Of a stretch of 64,000 nucleotides of DNA, positions 39,681 through 49,269 are shown piece by piece. Source of the DNA: GCA-2737665 sp044344795. Its GTDB lineage: Bacteria; Bacteroidota; Bacteroidia; Palsa-965. Under the pieces are notes generated by a model. That model was not told the DNA's origin and made no database searches. It saw only the letters and a program-made list of their open reading frames with translations. The position numbers and the translations under genes are program-made. The DNA lies in the NCBI GenBank assembly GCA_044344795.1, contig JBIJCF010000004.1:68124-132123 (forward strand). Reading direction: 5' to 3'. How positions within the stretch are numbered: the first letter of the stretch is position 1; the number at the start of each line of letters is the position of its first letter.

Positions 39681-41543
39681 ATGAGCGCATCTAATCACAC
39701 TACCGAGCAAAAGAAAAGCGTCGTGATCATGTTTGCCGGCGATTCCGGAGACGGAATTCAATTAACCGGTTCGCAGTTCACAGGAACAGCGGCGTTGTTC
39801 GGAAACGATATCAGCACCTTCCCGAATTTCCCAGCTGAGATTCGTGCCCCTCAGGGAACATTACCGGGTGTTTCCGGATTTCAATTGCACTTCGGAAGTG
39901 TAGAGATCAACTCTCCCGGCGATGTGTGCGACGTATTAGTGGTGATGAATGCCGCTGCGTTAAAAGCCAACTTGCGTCAATTGCGCAAGAACGGAACGAT
40001 CATCGCCAATACAGATGGTTTCGATCCGAAAAATTTGAAGTTGGCGAAATATCCCGATGGTGTGAATCCTTTAATGGACGGTTCATTGTCGGAGTATAAT
40101 TTGATAACCATCGATGTGACCAAAATGACCCGTAATGCATTGGCAGGTTCGGGCATGGGCACAAAAGAAATCGATCGTTCCAAAAATATGTTCGTGTTGG
40201 GATTCATCTATTGGATGTACAACCGATCCTTGGAACACACGAAAGAATTTTTGAAAGAACAATTCCGTAAACGCCCCGAGTTGATTGATGCCAACATGAA
40301 AGTGTTGCAGGCCGGGTACAACTATGGCGACACCACGGAAACACCTATGACACGTTACGATGTACGTCAGGCTAAATTGCAGCCGGGAACGTATCGCAGC
40401 ATCATGGGTAATCAAGGTGTGGCGCTGGGTTTAATTGCTGCTGCACAAAAAGCAGGACTCACGTTGTTCTACGGTACCTATCCGATTACGCCTGCTTCCG
40501 ATATTTTGCACGAATTATCAAAGCATAAAAACTTCGGCGTAAAAACGTTTCAGGCAGAAGATGAAATAGCTGGAATTACTGCAGCCATTGGTGCCTCGTT
40601 TGGTGGACAATTAGGCGTAACGGCTTCTTCCGGTCCGGGTATTGCATTGAAAACAGAAGCTATTGGTTTGGCAACGATGTTGGAATTACCATTAGTCATC
40701 GTTAATATCCAGCGAGGCGGACCATCTACAGGGTTGCCGACTAAAACCGAACAAGCTGATTTGTTGCAAGCATTTTACGGCCGTAATGGAGAATGTCCTG
40801 TGCCGATTATTAGTGCCAGTTCACCGAATGACACATTTGATTCAGCGTACGAAGCAGTGCGCATTGCATTGGAACACATGATTCCGGTGTTTTTCCTGAG
40901 TGACGGATATATTGCCAACGGTGCAGAACCTTGGAAGTTCCCGACAGCAGCGGATTTGAAGCCTATTCACGTTAAATACGCAGAGAACAATTTGTCGGAA
41001 GGCGAAAAATTTCATCCTTATATGCGTGATGAAAAACTCGCGCGTCCTTGGGCTATTCCGGGAACGAAAGGTTTGGAACACCGCATTGGTGGAATTGAGA
41101 AAGAGCACATTACCGGCAACATTTCGTACGATCCGGAGAACCATGAATTCATGGTGAAGTTGCGTCAGGAAAAAGTAGACAAGATTGCCAATTACATTCC
41201 TGATCAACAATTGGACAGCGGTCCGGAAAAAGGACGTATTGCGGTATTGGCGTGGGGTTCAACGTATGGTGTAATTCGTGCCGCATTGCGCGAGTTGCGC
41301 GAAGAAGAAGGTATTGATGCAGCACACATTCATCTGCGTTACATCAATCCTTTCCCGAAAAATCTGGAAGCCCTGTTACGTAGTTATGACACCGTCCTTG
41401 TTCCTGAAATCAATAACGGACAATTGGTGCGCATTATACGCGATCGCTTCTTAATTGATGCGAAACCTTTAAATAAAATCAAAGGTGTACCATTCGCAAC
41501 AAGTGAAATTAATAGTAAAATAAAAGAATTGTTAGGCGCATAA
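39681..41543 (+). CDS. korA: 2-oxoacid:ferredoxin oxidoreductase, fused gamma-alpha subunit
   Basis: 620 residues: gamma domain (about 1-200, FAGDSGDGIQLTGSQFTGTAALFGND) fused to the alpha (pyrimidine-binding) domain with GTYPITPASDILHELSKH, QAEDEIAGITAAIGASFGG and ERGGPSTGLPTKTEQADL-like QRGGPSTGLPTKTEQADL. With KorB it oxidatively decarboxylates 2-oxoglutarate to succinyl-CoA with reduction of ferredoxin, or acts on a related 2-oxoacid. The fused architecture is common in Bacteroidota. It carries no ferredoxin domain; the Fe-S cluster is in KorB. Confidence 0.92.
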   Translation: MSASNHTTEQKKSVVIMFAGDSGDGIQLTGSQFTGTAALFGNDISTFPNFPAEIRAPQGTLPGVSGFQLHFGSVEINSPGDVCDVLVVMNAAALKANLRQLRKNGTIIANTDGFDPKNLKLAKYPDGVNPLMDGSLSEYNLITIDVTKMTRNALAGSGMGTKEIDRSKNMFVLGFIYWMYNRSLEHTKEFLKEQFRKRPELIDANMKVLQAGYNYGDTTETPMTRYDVRQAKLQPGTYRSIMGNQGVALGLIAAAQKAGLTLFYGTYPITPASDILHELSKHKNFGVKTFQAEDEIAGITAAIGASFGGQLGVTASSGPGIALKTEAIGLATMLELPLVIVNIQRGGPSTGLPTKTEQADLLQAFYGRNGECPVPIISASSPNDTFDSAYEAVRIALEHMIPVFFLSDGYIANGAEPWKFPTAADLKPIHVKYAENNLSEGEKFHPYMRDEKLARPWAIPGTKGLEHRIGGIEKEHITGNISYDPENHEFMVKLRQEKVDKIANYIPDQQLDSGPEKGRIAVLAWGSTYGVIRAALRELREEEGIDAAHIHLRYINPFPKNLEALLRSYDTVLVPEINNGQLVRIIRDRFLIDAKPLNKIKGVPFATSEINSKIKELLGA

Positions 41544-41567
41544 GCCGATCATAATCGCGATTATAAA

Positions 41568-42590
41568 ATGGAAACTGCAACAGTTAAACTCAGCCCGAAA
41601 GATTTTGTCACCGATCAGGAAGTTCGTTGGTGTCCGGGTTGTGGCGATTACTCCATCTTAAAACAAGTACAAACCGTCATGCCTGAAATTGGCGTGGCGC
41701 GTGAAAATATTGTCTTCATCTCCGGAATCGGATGTTCATCACGTTTTCCATATTACATGGAAACGTACGGTATGCATTCTATTCACGGTCGTGCAACTGC
41801 TATAGCAAGCGGTTTGAAAGCCACGCGTCCAGACTTAAGTGTTTGGATTGTAACCGGCGACGGCGATTCCTTGTCGATTGGTGGTAATCACTTGATTCAT
41901 TTGTTGCGTCGAAATTTCGATGTCAACGTGTTGTTGTTCAACAATGAAATTTACGGATTAACGAAAGGGCAGTATTCGCCAACTTCACACGAAGGGCAAG
42001 TGACAAAATCCTCACCAATGGGTGCGATTGATCATCCGTTCAATCCGTTGGCATTGGTGATGGGCGCATCGGGAACATTTATTGCACGTTCTATGGATCG
42101 TGATCCTGTGCATCTGCGAACTATTCTTGCGCGAGCTAATGCACACAAAGGAACTTCGTTGGTGGAGATTTATCAGAACTGTAACGTTTTCAACGACGGG
42201 GCATTTGAAGTGTTCACCGAGAAAGCGTCGAAGAAAAACGAAACCATTTTTGTAGAACAAGGCAAGCCCTTGTTATTTGGCGAGAACAACGACAAAGGCA
42301 TAATCCTCGATGGTTTTACACCACGTGTAGTGGATATCAACAATACCAGCTTCAACGACTTGTGGATACACGATGAGAACGACCGTGGTAAAGCCGGTAT
42401 TTTGTTGCAGTTTTTCGATGATCCGAAAAAGGAACATCATTTGCCACGACCATTTGGTGTGTTTTACGCGGAGCAGCGTCCGTGTTACGAAGATCTGATG
42501 CAAGCGCAAATTGATCAGGCGGTAACTGCAAAAGGAACCGGTGACTTGGATGCGCTCATCAGCGGTAAGAATACGTGGCATGTCGGATAA
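41568..42590 (+). CDS. korB: 2-oxoacid:ferredoxin oxidoreductase, beta subunit
   Basis: 340 residues. Cysteines for one [4Fe-4S] cluster are in RWCPGCGDYSILK (residues 22 and 25), GIGCSS and QNCNVFND. The thiamine diphosphate-binding motif is GDGDSLSIGGNHLIH ... NNEIYGLTKGQYSP. It follows korA by 24 bases and overlaps the next gene by 11 bases. Substrate 2-oxoglutarate is the usual assignment for this Bacteroidota pair; pyruvate is less likely given the absence of delta subunit. Confidence 0.92.
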   Translation: METATVKLSPKDFVTDQEVRWCPGCGDYSILKQVQTVMPEIGVARENIVFISGIGCSSRFPYYMETYGMHSIHGRATAIASGLKATRPDLSVWIVTGDGDSLSIGGNHLIHLLRRNFDVNVLLFNNEIYGLTKGQYSPTSHEGQVTKSSPMGAIDHPFNPLALVMGASGTFIARSMDRDPVHLRTILARANAHKGTSLVEIYQNCNVFNDGAFEVFTEKASKKNETIFVEQGKPLLFGENNDKGIILDGFTPRVVDINNTSFNDLWIHDENDRGKAGILLQFFDDPKKEHHLPRPFGVFYAEQRPCYEDLMQAQIDQAVTAKGTGDLDALISGKNTWHVG

Positions 42591-43404
42591 CGACCATAAC
42601 CGCGATTATATTTCTGTTAACCGCGAATTGTGGAATGCGCGAGTTCCGCATCACGTAGCATCTTCTTTTTACGACGTTCCCGGATTTCTGGAGGGTAAAA
42701 GTTCCTTAAATGCCATCGAACTCGAGTTACTCGGAGACGTTCAAGGCAAACGCGTTTTGCATGTGCAATGCCATTTCGGACAAGACAGTATTTCTTTGGC
42801 ACGCATGGGCGCACACGTAACCGGTGTTGATTTATCCGATGCGGCGCTGAGTGAAGCAAGCGTGTTAGCGCAACGTGCGGGTGTGGATGTGCGTTTTATA
42901 GAATCGGATGTCTACGCACTGCCCAATCTATTGCACGAGAAATTCGACATCGTATTTACGAGTTACGGAACCATTGGTTGGTTACCCGATTTGAATCGTT
43001 GGGCTGAAGTAGTGAAAAATTTTCTCGAACCCGGAGGACAATTTTTGTTAGTCGAGTTTCATCCGGTGTTGTGGATGATGGATAACGCCTTTGAAAAATT
43101 GACGTACTCCTATTTCAATGCGGCGCCCATTATCGAAACTGAGACGGGCACGTATGCCGAAACGGATGCATCTGTCAACAAAACAGCCATCACTTGGAAT
43201 CATCCGTTAACGGATGTCATCACACCTTTGCTTTCGCGAGGATTGCAGCTCACGCATTTCCAAGAATTCGATTATTCTCCTTACAATATTTTCGCTGAGG
43301 CAACAGAAGTCGCACCGGGACGTTACGCTATACGCGGTAAAGAGGGCTTATTGCCTTTGGTGTATGCGGTGAGGATGGAGAGCCGGTATGTTACCACCGA
43401 TTGA
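42580..43404 (+). CDS. Class I SAM-dependent methyltransferase
   Basis: 274 residues from ATG 42580 (MSDNDHNRDYISVNRELWNAR), overlapping the korB stop. SAM-binding motif I reads VLHVQCHFGQDSISLARMG (with QCHFG in place of the common GCGxG), followed by GVDLSDAALSEA and FDIVFTSYGTIGWLPD. It belongs to a Bacteroidota group of small-molecule or unknown-substrate methyltransferases. Overlap with korB suggests cotranscription. Its stop sits inside a REP-like element (43399-43417). Confidence 0.8.
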   Translation: MSDNDHNRDYISVNRELWNARVPHHVASSFYDVPGFLEGKSSLNAIELELLGDVQGKRVLHVQCHFGQDSISLARMGAHVTGVDLSDAALSEASVLAQRAGVDVRFIESDVYALPNLLHEKFDIVFTSYGTIGWLPDLNRWAEVVKNFLEPGGQFLLVEFHPVLWMMDNAFEKLTYSYFNAAPIIETETGTYAETDASVNKTAITWNHPLTDVITPLLSRGLQLTHFQEFDYSPYNIFAEATEVAPGRYAIRGKEGLLPLVYAVRMESRYVTTD

Positions 43405-43417
43405 GCGGAGTCAAATC
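43399..43417. repeat. Second REP-like core (TTGAGCGGAGTCAAA)
   Basis: GATT / AATC flank TTGAGCGGAGTCAAA, a near match to the other common short palindrome core TTGAGCGGAGTCGAA. It contains the TGA stop of the methyltransferase gene. Confidence 0.4.
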
Positions 43418-43521
43418 CGCAAGTGCTGTGATGCCATGGTTTAGGTTGTCAGTAACTCCTTTCCTGCATTTTTCTCCCTAACTTTTGTGCACTTTTAATC
43501 TTTACGCGTCTTATTATCAGG

Positions 43522-44097
43522 ATGGGGTTATTTTTTCGCACGAAAAAGTCGGAATGGACAGATGAGGAGCTGCTACGCAAGTACCGCAGTTCGGGTGATC
43601 GCGCGCTGTTTGGGGAGTTCTACAGCCGTTACGTGCACTTGGTATACGGCGTATGCCTGAAGTATTTCAAGGATCGTGAAATAGCACGTGATGCTGCAGT
43701 GCAGTTGTTCGAAAAGCTCATGACGTCACTTCAGCGCAACGAACCCGAAAATGTTTCCTCATGGTTATTGTTTGTGGCGCGTAATCACTGTATCTCCGAA
43801 TTAAGAAAACATAAAGTCATGCGCGATCGATCGGAGCAATTTGAGACCGAAGAACAATTGTTTCATGGTGCGGAAGATCGACTTACTCCCGAGGAAAAGG
43901 AGGAACGCCTGCTGCGCTTAGAACATGCGGTAAACACGCTGGGCGAAGAACAACGGCAGTGTATTGAGTTGTTATATTTCAAAGAAAAATCATATGAAGA
44001 AATAGCAGCATTAACAGGCTTTTCAGAGAAACAAGTGAAAAGTCATTTACAAAATGGAAAGAGAAATTTGCGTTTAGCATTGGGATTGTTATCATGA
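43522..44097 (+). CDS. ECF-type RNA polymerase sigma factor
   Basis: 191 residues. Region 2 is visible in ELLRKYRSSGDRALFGEFYSRYVHLVYGVCLKYFKDREIARDAAVQLFEKLM, and region 4 in EEKEERLLRLEHAVNTLGEEQRQCIELLYFKEKSYEEIAALTGFSEKQVKSHLQNGKRNL (helix-turn-helix), separated by a short linker. The stop overlaps the next gene (ATGA), which encodes a membrane protein with a cytosolic N-terminus, the usual place for an anti-sigma factor. No -7 box of the TAnnTTTG type with 2-base spacing is found before it (TAACTTTTG has one extra base). Confidence 0.9.
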   Translation: MGLFFRTKKSEWTDEELLRKYRSSGDRALFGEFYSRYVHLVYGVCLKYFKDREIARDAAVQLFEKLMTSLQRNEPENVSSWLLFVARNHCISELRKHKVMRDRSEQFETEEQLFHGAEDRLTPEEKEERLLRLEHAVNTLGEEQRQCIELLYFKEKSYEEIAALTGFSEKQVKSHLQNGKRNLRLALGLLS

Positions 44098-45152
44098 AAA
44101 ACGAGCAAGAAAATAAATTGTTAAGCGGACAAACGCTGCAAGCCTTTCTGGACGGTTCACTTCCTCCCGAACAGCAGGGTGCAGTGCAGCGTTTGCTCAA
44201 TGATTGTGAATTGAACCGCGAAGCATTAGCTGGTTACACCTTGTTCCCTGAGGCGTTTGCAGATGTTTCAGGCTTGCAACAACAATTTAAAGTGCCGTCC
44301 ACACCTGCTGTTTCACCATGGACTTGGTTAGCAACCGGTGCATTTGTTCTTACTGCCTTAGGTTGGTGGTGGTCGTCGGACTCTGAAAAGCCTGCACCTG
44401 TCAACGAAACAAAGGTTGCTGCGCCGATAATGTTGCAGTCACCTCAAGTGGTATTGTCCCCTCAGGAAGAGCACTTCGTCAACCCCGAGGCTAAAACAAT
44501 CAAAGTGCAATTGCCTGCAGTGGTTGTCACTCCTGAAACACCAACGGTTGATCAACGTATCACCACAACAGATATCTTACCACCATTAACGATAACGTTA
44601 GACAATACGGTTCCGGAACCACAAGCCCCGTTGCAGCCTTCTGCACAACAAAATATCGGGTACATCTACGATTTGAAAGTGACCGATTTTGATAAGTACT
44701 ATCGCGGTTCAATTGAAGTTAGTAGTATTGAACCGGGCGGCACTCCTGCGGTATATGAGCAAAAGACAGATCGCACGGATGTAATAGCGCCAACCACTCG
44801 CTCAGTACCCGCGGAGGAATATTTGCGTAAAGGTTTAAAAGCATTTCGTGATGAAAAGTATCAGCGTTGCGTAAATGCCATGACAGTTTTGTACGAGCAC
44901 AATCCGAAAGACATCAATGCGCAGTTTTACCTGAGTTTGTCGTACTTCAATCTCGATCAATATGCGATGGCTTTGAAGAAATTCGATGAATTGCTGGCAG
45001 GAGGGAATCACGCCTTTGCTGAAGAAGCGGAATGGTATCGGGCTTTAACTCTGGAGCGTCAAGGTAAAAAAGAAGCCCAGGAAGCATTCGCTAAAATTGC
45101 GCAGGGGCAAGGCTTTTATGCGAAAAAAGCACAAGGAAAATTGAAGCCCTGA
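44094..45152 (+). CDS. Single-pass membrane TPR protein, putative anti-sigma factor
   Basis: 352 residues. The first ~75 residues are cytosolic and helical (LSGQTLQAFLDGSLPPEQQGAVQRLLNDCELN), similar in pattern to zinc-less anti-sigma N-termini. One membrane segment follows (about 77-97, PWTWLATGAFVLTALGWWW), then a Pro/Thr-rich stretch and tetratricopeptide-like helices (about 245-350, AEEYLRKGLKAFRDEKYQRCVNAMTVLYEHNP). Translational coupling to the sigma gene and the topology support a sigma-sequestering role; the periplasmic TPRs would be the sensor. This is inference. Confidence 0.7.
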   Translation: MKNEQENKLLSGQTLQAFLDGSLPPEQQGAVQRLLNDCELNREALAGYTLFPEAFADVSGLQQQFKVPSTPAVSPWTWLATGAFVLTALGWWWSSDSEKPAPVNETKVAAPIMLQSPQVVLSPQEEHFVNPEAKTIKVQLPAVVVTPETPTVDQRITTTDILPPLTITLDNTVPEPQAPLQPSAQQNIGYIYDLKVTDFDKYYRGSIEVSSIEPGGTPAVYEQKTDRTDVIAPTTRSVPAEEYLRKGLKAFRDEKYQRCVNAMTVLYEHNPKDINAQFYLSLSYFNLDQYAMALKKFDELLAGGNHAFAEEAEWYRALTLERQGKKEAQEAFAKIAQGQGFYAKKAQGKLKP

Positions 45153-45184
45153 TAGGTATCAGTATTCGCATACACTGTTCTCGT

Positions 45185-45192
45185 TATCTTTG
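45185..45192 (+). promoter_or_regulatory. -7 box of heme A synthase gene, leaderless start
   Basis: TATCTTTG matches TAnnTTTG with 4 bases to the ATG at 45197. Confidence 0.55.
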
Positions 45193-45196
45193 AATC

Positions 45197-46234
45197 ATGA
45201 TACGGGATAAGCGTTTTGTGCGATGGGCAACGGTGACCTTGATCGCTTTGTATTTGGTTGTGATTGCAGGTGCTGTAGTACGCGCTACAGGCTCAGGAAT
45301 GGGCTGCCCCGATTGGCCTCGCTGCTTCGGTTATTACATTCCGCCTACTGATCCTTTTCAACTCGAGTTTCATCCGCAACAGGAATATCGTAAAGGCATT
45401 ATGATTATTCGTAATGATACCTTGTGGCGTGCAACAATTGATTTTACTTCTACAGCCGATTTCAACCGTAGTAATTGGGAGAAATATCCCAAACATGACT
45501 ATGCGAAATTCGTCTGGTGGCAAACCTGGGTAGAATACGTGAATCGCTTGTTGGGTGCACTTTCCGGCTTGTGTATGTTAGTATTGGCATTGATGTCTTT
45601 ACGCTATTGGAAAACGGATCGCACCATTGTATACGCGCTGATCGTAGCTTTCCTAATGATTTTATTCGTGAGTTGGCTGGGCGCAATAGTTGTTGCAACC
45701 AATCTTAAACCGTGGTCGATTACATTGCATATGCTAAGTGCACTAATCATGATTGCGGTAGTATTGTTTGTGCAATCACGAGTGCCTTTGAAGACCGGAT
45801 TAATTCATACATTCAGTATCACACGGCGTTCTCGGTTGCTCCTTGCAGGTGCATTGGTGTTGACGTTGTCGCAAACAATTTTTGGTACTCGCGTTCGTCA
45901 GCAAATTGATACCATTAAGAATAATATGGATGGTCTTTCACGTGAGACGTGGATTGAACAATTGGATAACGGTTACCTGCTGCATATGCTAACTGCAGTA
46001 ATCACGTTGCTGTTGAATTCACTATTGTGTTACCTCTTGTGGAAACAAAAACCACAAGGCATGATGAAGTGGTTAACAATTGGTATACTGTTGTTCGTGT
46101 GGGGTGAATACGGCGCAGGTGTATTGATGCACAATTTTGCTATTCCGTCATTTGTACAACCGGTGCATTTGGTATTCGCAGTAGTGTTATTCGGGCTGCA
46201 ATTTGCTTATCTCATGCGTACAAAATCGCACTAA
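45197..46234 (+). CDS. ctaA: Heme A synthase (COX15/CtaA)
   Basis: 345 residues with about eight membrane segments. It oxidises the C8 methyl of heme O to the formyl of heme A for cytochrome oxidase. The family N-terminus GAVVRATGSGMGCPDWPRCFG contains the paired loop cysteines (GCPDWPRC), followed by a Bacteroidota-type insertion of about 60 residues in the first periplasmic loop. Heme-ligand histidines lie in WVEYVNRLLG-containing helix regions, ITLHMLSALI, LLHMLTAV and PVHLVFAVV. No other cox genes are adjacent. Confidence 0.93.
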   Translation: MIRDKRFVRWATVTLIALYLVVIAGAVVRATGSGMGCPDWPRCFGYYIPPTDPFQLEFHPQQEYRKGIMIIRNDTLWRATIDFTSTADFNRSNWEKYPKHDYAKFVWWQTWVEYVNRLLGALSGLCMLVLALMSLRYWKTDRTIVYALIVAFLMILFVSWLGAIVVATNLKPWSITLHMLSALIMIAVVLFVQSRVPLKTGLIHTFSITRRSRLLLAGALVLTLSQTIFGTRVRQQIDTIKNNMDGLSRETWIEQLDNGYLLHMLTAVITLLLNSLLCYLLWKQKPQGMMKWLTIGILLFVWGEYGAGVLMHNFAIPSFVQPVHLVFAVVLFGLQFAYLMRTKSH

Positions 46235-46255
46235 ATAGATCTGTCCTAACTTCAA

Positions 46256-48619
46256 TTATTGTTTGATCAATTTTCTCGAACTACTGCTCCCTTGCGCTGA
46301 TATAACACGGTAATAATAAATGCCGCTGCTCCAGGTAATTGTATTTAATTGAATAGCTGCATTTCCTGCTGTTAATTCCTGCGTATAAATTACTCGACCA
46401 TATTGGTCCATTACTTCCAGTGTTGTTCCATTAGGACGATCTCCGGTGTTGATCCACACGTACTCATCCGCAGGATTTGGGAATGGTGCAGAAATTTGTA
46501 CTGCTCCGTTTTCTGCAATGCCGGATGTTGTCGTGTCGATGACTTCTACTTTTAAATCATCAAAGAAGAATCCGTCACCGCTTACCCAACCGTCACTTTC
46601 TAAACGAAAGCGCAACATAATTTGCTGTCCGATGAACGCATCTAAAGAAATTTCTTCTGCCACCCAATTCGGATTTACACCGGTATAGGTTGGATTTCCG
46701 CCATCTAAATTATTGTTGTTGGTGGTAAACTTTCCGCATAATGGAATCCAAGTCGCACCATTATCTGTAGATGCTGCCACTTGTGAATAATCGTAGCCGG
46801 CCTCAAGGTCCCATTTCGCACGATAGCTCAGCTGTGCAGCAACAACGCCGTTTAAATTAATTGTGTTTGTGGTACGCAAACTTGTATTGGCATTGTTGGA
46901 ATAGTTCCCGAAGGGACTGTCCGCAATGGAGCTTGGTGCGCTGTAGAATGTATTGTTAGTTGTGTTCCACGGTCCGCTTGCAGTCCAGCCGGTGATGGAA
47001 TTTCCGGTATTCGCCAACAAAACAGAAGTTCCACCATAAGTTTTGGTGATGGTGTCGTTCCAGGTAAACAACCCATTACTAACAGTTAGAATATATTGTA
47101 CTAATGATCCAACCGGTGTACTTGAATTAATAGTAAAAGAAATGGAATCGTTCACCGTCTGTAATAAATTCAAATTAGTATACACCCGTGGACTTCCTAC
47201 CGAAGTGATGTTTGCCGTTAAAGGCAGAACCGAAACGGTATAAACAGCAGGACTATCCAGGCCCAAACGCTGAAATTCATAATTGAAATGTCCGTTAGCT
47301 GTTGGAATAAATCGCGGTTCAGTGTCTTTAGCTTTACCATACGCAAGCAGTAAACGCGCCATGTTCAAGTCCATTGGAATATTTAACATGCAGATGTCTA
47401 CGATACGTGATTGCAAGGGCCAGAAACCATCTGCCTGATCGCCCGCTTCAGGAGTCATGGCGAAAATTTTTGGTTTAGTGGTTTGTTCACCGTACATCCA
47501 ATCGTCGCTGCTGCCATTAACTACATAACCTACGGTTTGATCCGCTGTGCCGAATTGATATTTGTTGTCCTCTGTTAAAATGCTTCCCCAAGCGTTGAAT
47601 ATGGCCGCATCCGGAGTAAAAGTTGCAGGTGCATAACCCCATGGGCAAATTAGCAAATTCGAATACGTGTGAAAGTTAAGCGCAATGCGGAAATTGTGAG
47701 CATTACAAAAGCTGATGATATTTTGTGTTTCAGGTTCAGATGCCGGTGATACGCCACGGTAGGTATCATCAAAAGTATTTGGCGAAGATCCATTGTTGTC
47801 GTATCCCCAGTTGTTACTGTAGTTACGGTTAAGGTCAATGCCGTAAGATCCATCCTGGTTATCATAACGATTTTTACGCCACATGCCGCCTCCTTGAGGA
47901 TCGGTGCTGTAGTTGTATTCGTAACCATCGGGATTGATGCAAGGCACAAAATACAATTCGGTGTTGTTGACAATGTATTGAACTTCCGGGTTGCTATTGT
48001 AATTCTCCAACAAGTAATACATGTACATGATCAACTGAGAAACACCTGCAGGTTCACGGGCGTGATGCGCAGCGGTGTACAAACCTTCGGGTTCATTCTC
48101 ATCAACATTTGGATTGTCGGAAATTTTCAACCAATAGATATAACGACCTTCGTGCGTCGTGTTGTTGCTGTCGATCGCTACACGAGGCTTTACCAAATTC
48201 GGATAGAGCGTAGCCATGTTATCGAGGTGCCAATAAATTTCACTCAACGTAAAGAATCCTCCCATTGATCCCAATGTAAAGTTTGTCGGGACAGGTATTG
48301 TGGAAGTAGGTCCGCAAACGTTTAACGGCGCTAACGGCGGAGCAACGCGTTGTGTGTTGGTGTAATACGCTTTTACGTCAGGAATCACTACGTCATAATT
48401 AAAACCGAGTGTGCTGATCTTTTGAATCTCCTGTTGGGAAAGATCAGTCGTGAAACAACAACCGCGACGGTATTCCCCATGGTCCACAGCAATACCGGCA
48501 GCAGCTAGTTGTTGCATGCCCGCGTCTTGACTAACATAAATTTTAATTCTGGAATAATTGTTTTGTGCGATACTGCATAACGTAAGAATCGCTGCGATTA
48601 CGGTAAATAGTGTTCTCAT
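46256..48619 (-). CDS. M14 zinc carboxypeptidase, T9SS cargo
   Basis: 787 residues. Signal peptide MRTLFTVIAAILTLCSIAQ; the M14 domain (about 110-430) has the zinc motif HHAREP (HxxE) and a third histidine in FHTYSNLLICPWG, with the catalytic Glu in MTPEAGDQADGFWP. A jelly-roll/MAM-like domain follows (about 570-700, TGWTASGPWNTTN ... FFFDDLKVEVI), then a T9SS type A sorting domain (PFPNPADEYVWINTGD). Starts inside the gldD stop (ATGA overlap), so it is in an operon with gldD and the CocE-like gene. Confidence 0.92.
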   Translation of the reverse strand: MRTLFTVIAAILTLCSIAQNNYSRIKIYVSQDAGMQQLAAAGIAVDHGEYRRGCCFTTDLSQQEIQKISTLGFNYDVVIPDVKAYYTNTQRVAPPLAPLNVCGPTSTIPVPTNFTLGSMGGFFTLSEIYWHLDNMATLYPNLVKPRVAIDSNNTTHEGRYIYWLKISDNPNVDENEPEGLYTAAHHAREPAGVSQLIMYMYYLLENYNSNPEVQYIVNNTELYFVPCINPDGYEYNYSTDPQGGGMWRKNRYDNQDGSYGIDLNRNYSNNWGYDNNGSSPNTFDDTYRGVSPASEPETQNIISFCNAHNFRIALNFHTYSNLLICPWGYAPATFTPDAAIFNAWGSILTEDNKYQFGTADQTVGYVVNGSSDDWMYGEQTTKPKIFAMTPEAGDQADGFWPLQSRIVDICMLNIPMDLNMARLLLAYGKAKDTEPRFIPTANGHFNYEFQRLGLDSPAVYTVSVLPLTANITSVGSPRVYTNLNLLQTVNDSISFTINSSTPVGSLVQYILTVSNGLFTWNDTITKTYGGTSVLLANTGNSITGWTASGPWNTTNNTFYSAPSSIADSPFGNYSNNANTSLRTTNTINLNGVVAAQLSYRAKWDLEAGYDYSQVAASTDNGATWIPLCGKFTTNNNNLDGGNPTYTGVNPNWVAEEISLDAFIGQQIMLRFRLESDGWVSGDGFFFDDLKVEVIDTTTSGIAENGAVQISAPFPNPADEYVWINTGDRPNGTTLEVMDQYGRVIYTQELTAGNAAIQLNTITWSSGIYYYRVISAQGSSSSRKLIKQ

Positions 48620-49269
48620 GGTTGGTTAGTGCTTGTTGTTGAGCGTGGTTTTTCATCAGGCAATGGCACATCTTTCCATTTTAATGTGGAAGCCAGATGA
48701 TAAATATCTTTTTTCAAATAATCGAGTACGGGCTGAATGGAGTCCTTATTCGGTGCGGCATAGAAGTATAATGACCCACGTAAAAAATGTTTGGTGCTGT
48801 CAGTGAAATAGAATTGCATTTGCGTTGCTGCATTACCGCCTAACAACTGTACCGAACCAAAAACACGATCTTGTTCACGTATAATTAATGAATCACGCAA
48901 TCCTGTAGACACTTTGCTGTGTGCTTCCGTTAATTCCCAACTTTGATTGATGAAATTCGCCAACGCGCTGTCGCTCAACACAGGTTTGTAACTAATGTAC
49001 ATCGTGGCTTTAAACGGCCCGAAATTCAAATCGCGCCAGCATGGTTCTGCATTGGGAGCTGCACTGCGATACATTGTTGCGTAACTCGGAATTTCAAATT
49101 CGTAAGGACATTCTGCCGAATACGATAGATATTTTTTCTCAGGCAACTCTATGCGAAAATAGCCGCGTGGTCGTGGTGTATATACTTCTTCTTCGTCACA
49201 AGAATGAAATACTGTGGAGAACAATAAACAAGTAGGAAGTAGGAATGTGATAATGCGGAGGAATTTCAT
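48616..49269 (-). CDS. gldD: Gliding motility lipoprotein GldD
   Basis: 217 residues with lipoprotein signal MKFLRIITFLLPTCLLFSTVFHSC (lipobox FHSC). The mature N-terminus YTPRPRGYFRIELPEKKYL and the NLNFGPFKATMYISYKPV-like DLNFGPFKATMYISYKPV block match GldD of gliding flavobacteria. GldD is needed for gliding and normal T9SS function. Its start abuts the stop of the CocE-like gene and its stop overlaps the M14 gene, so all three are coupled. In Flavobacterium johnsoniae the upstream neighbours are mutY-ssb-gldE; here the gldE place is different. Confidence 0.93.
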   Translation of the reverse strand: MKFLRIITFLLPTCLLFSTVFHSCDEEEVYTPRPRGYFRIELPEKKYLSYSAECPYEFEIPSYATMYRSAAPNAEPCWRDLNFGPFKATMYISYKPVLSDSALANFINQSWELTEAHSKVSTGLRDSLIIREQDRVFGSVQLLGGNAATQMQFYFTDSTKHFLRGSLYFYAAPNKDSIQPVLDYLKKDIYHLASTLKWKDVPLPDEKPRSTTSTNQP

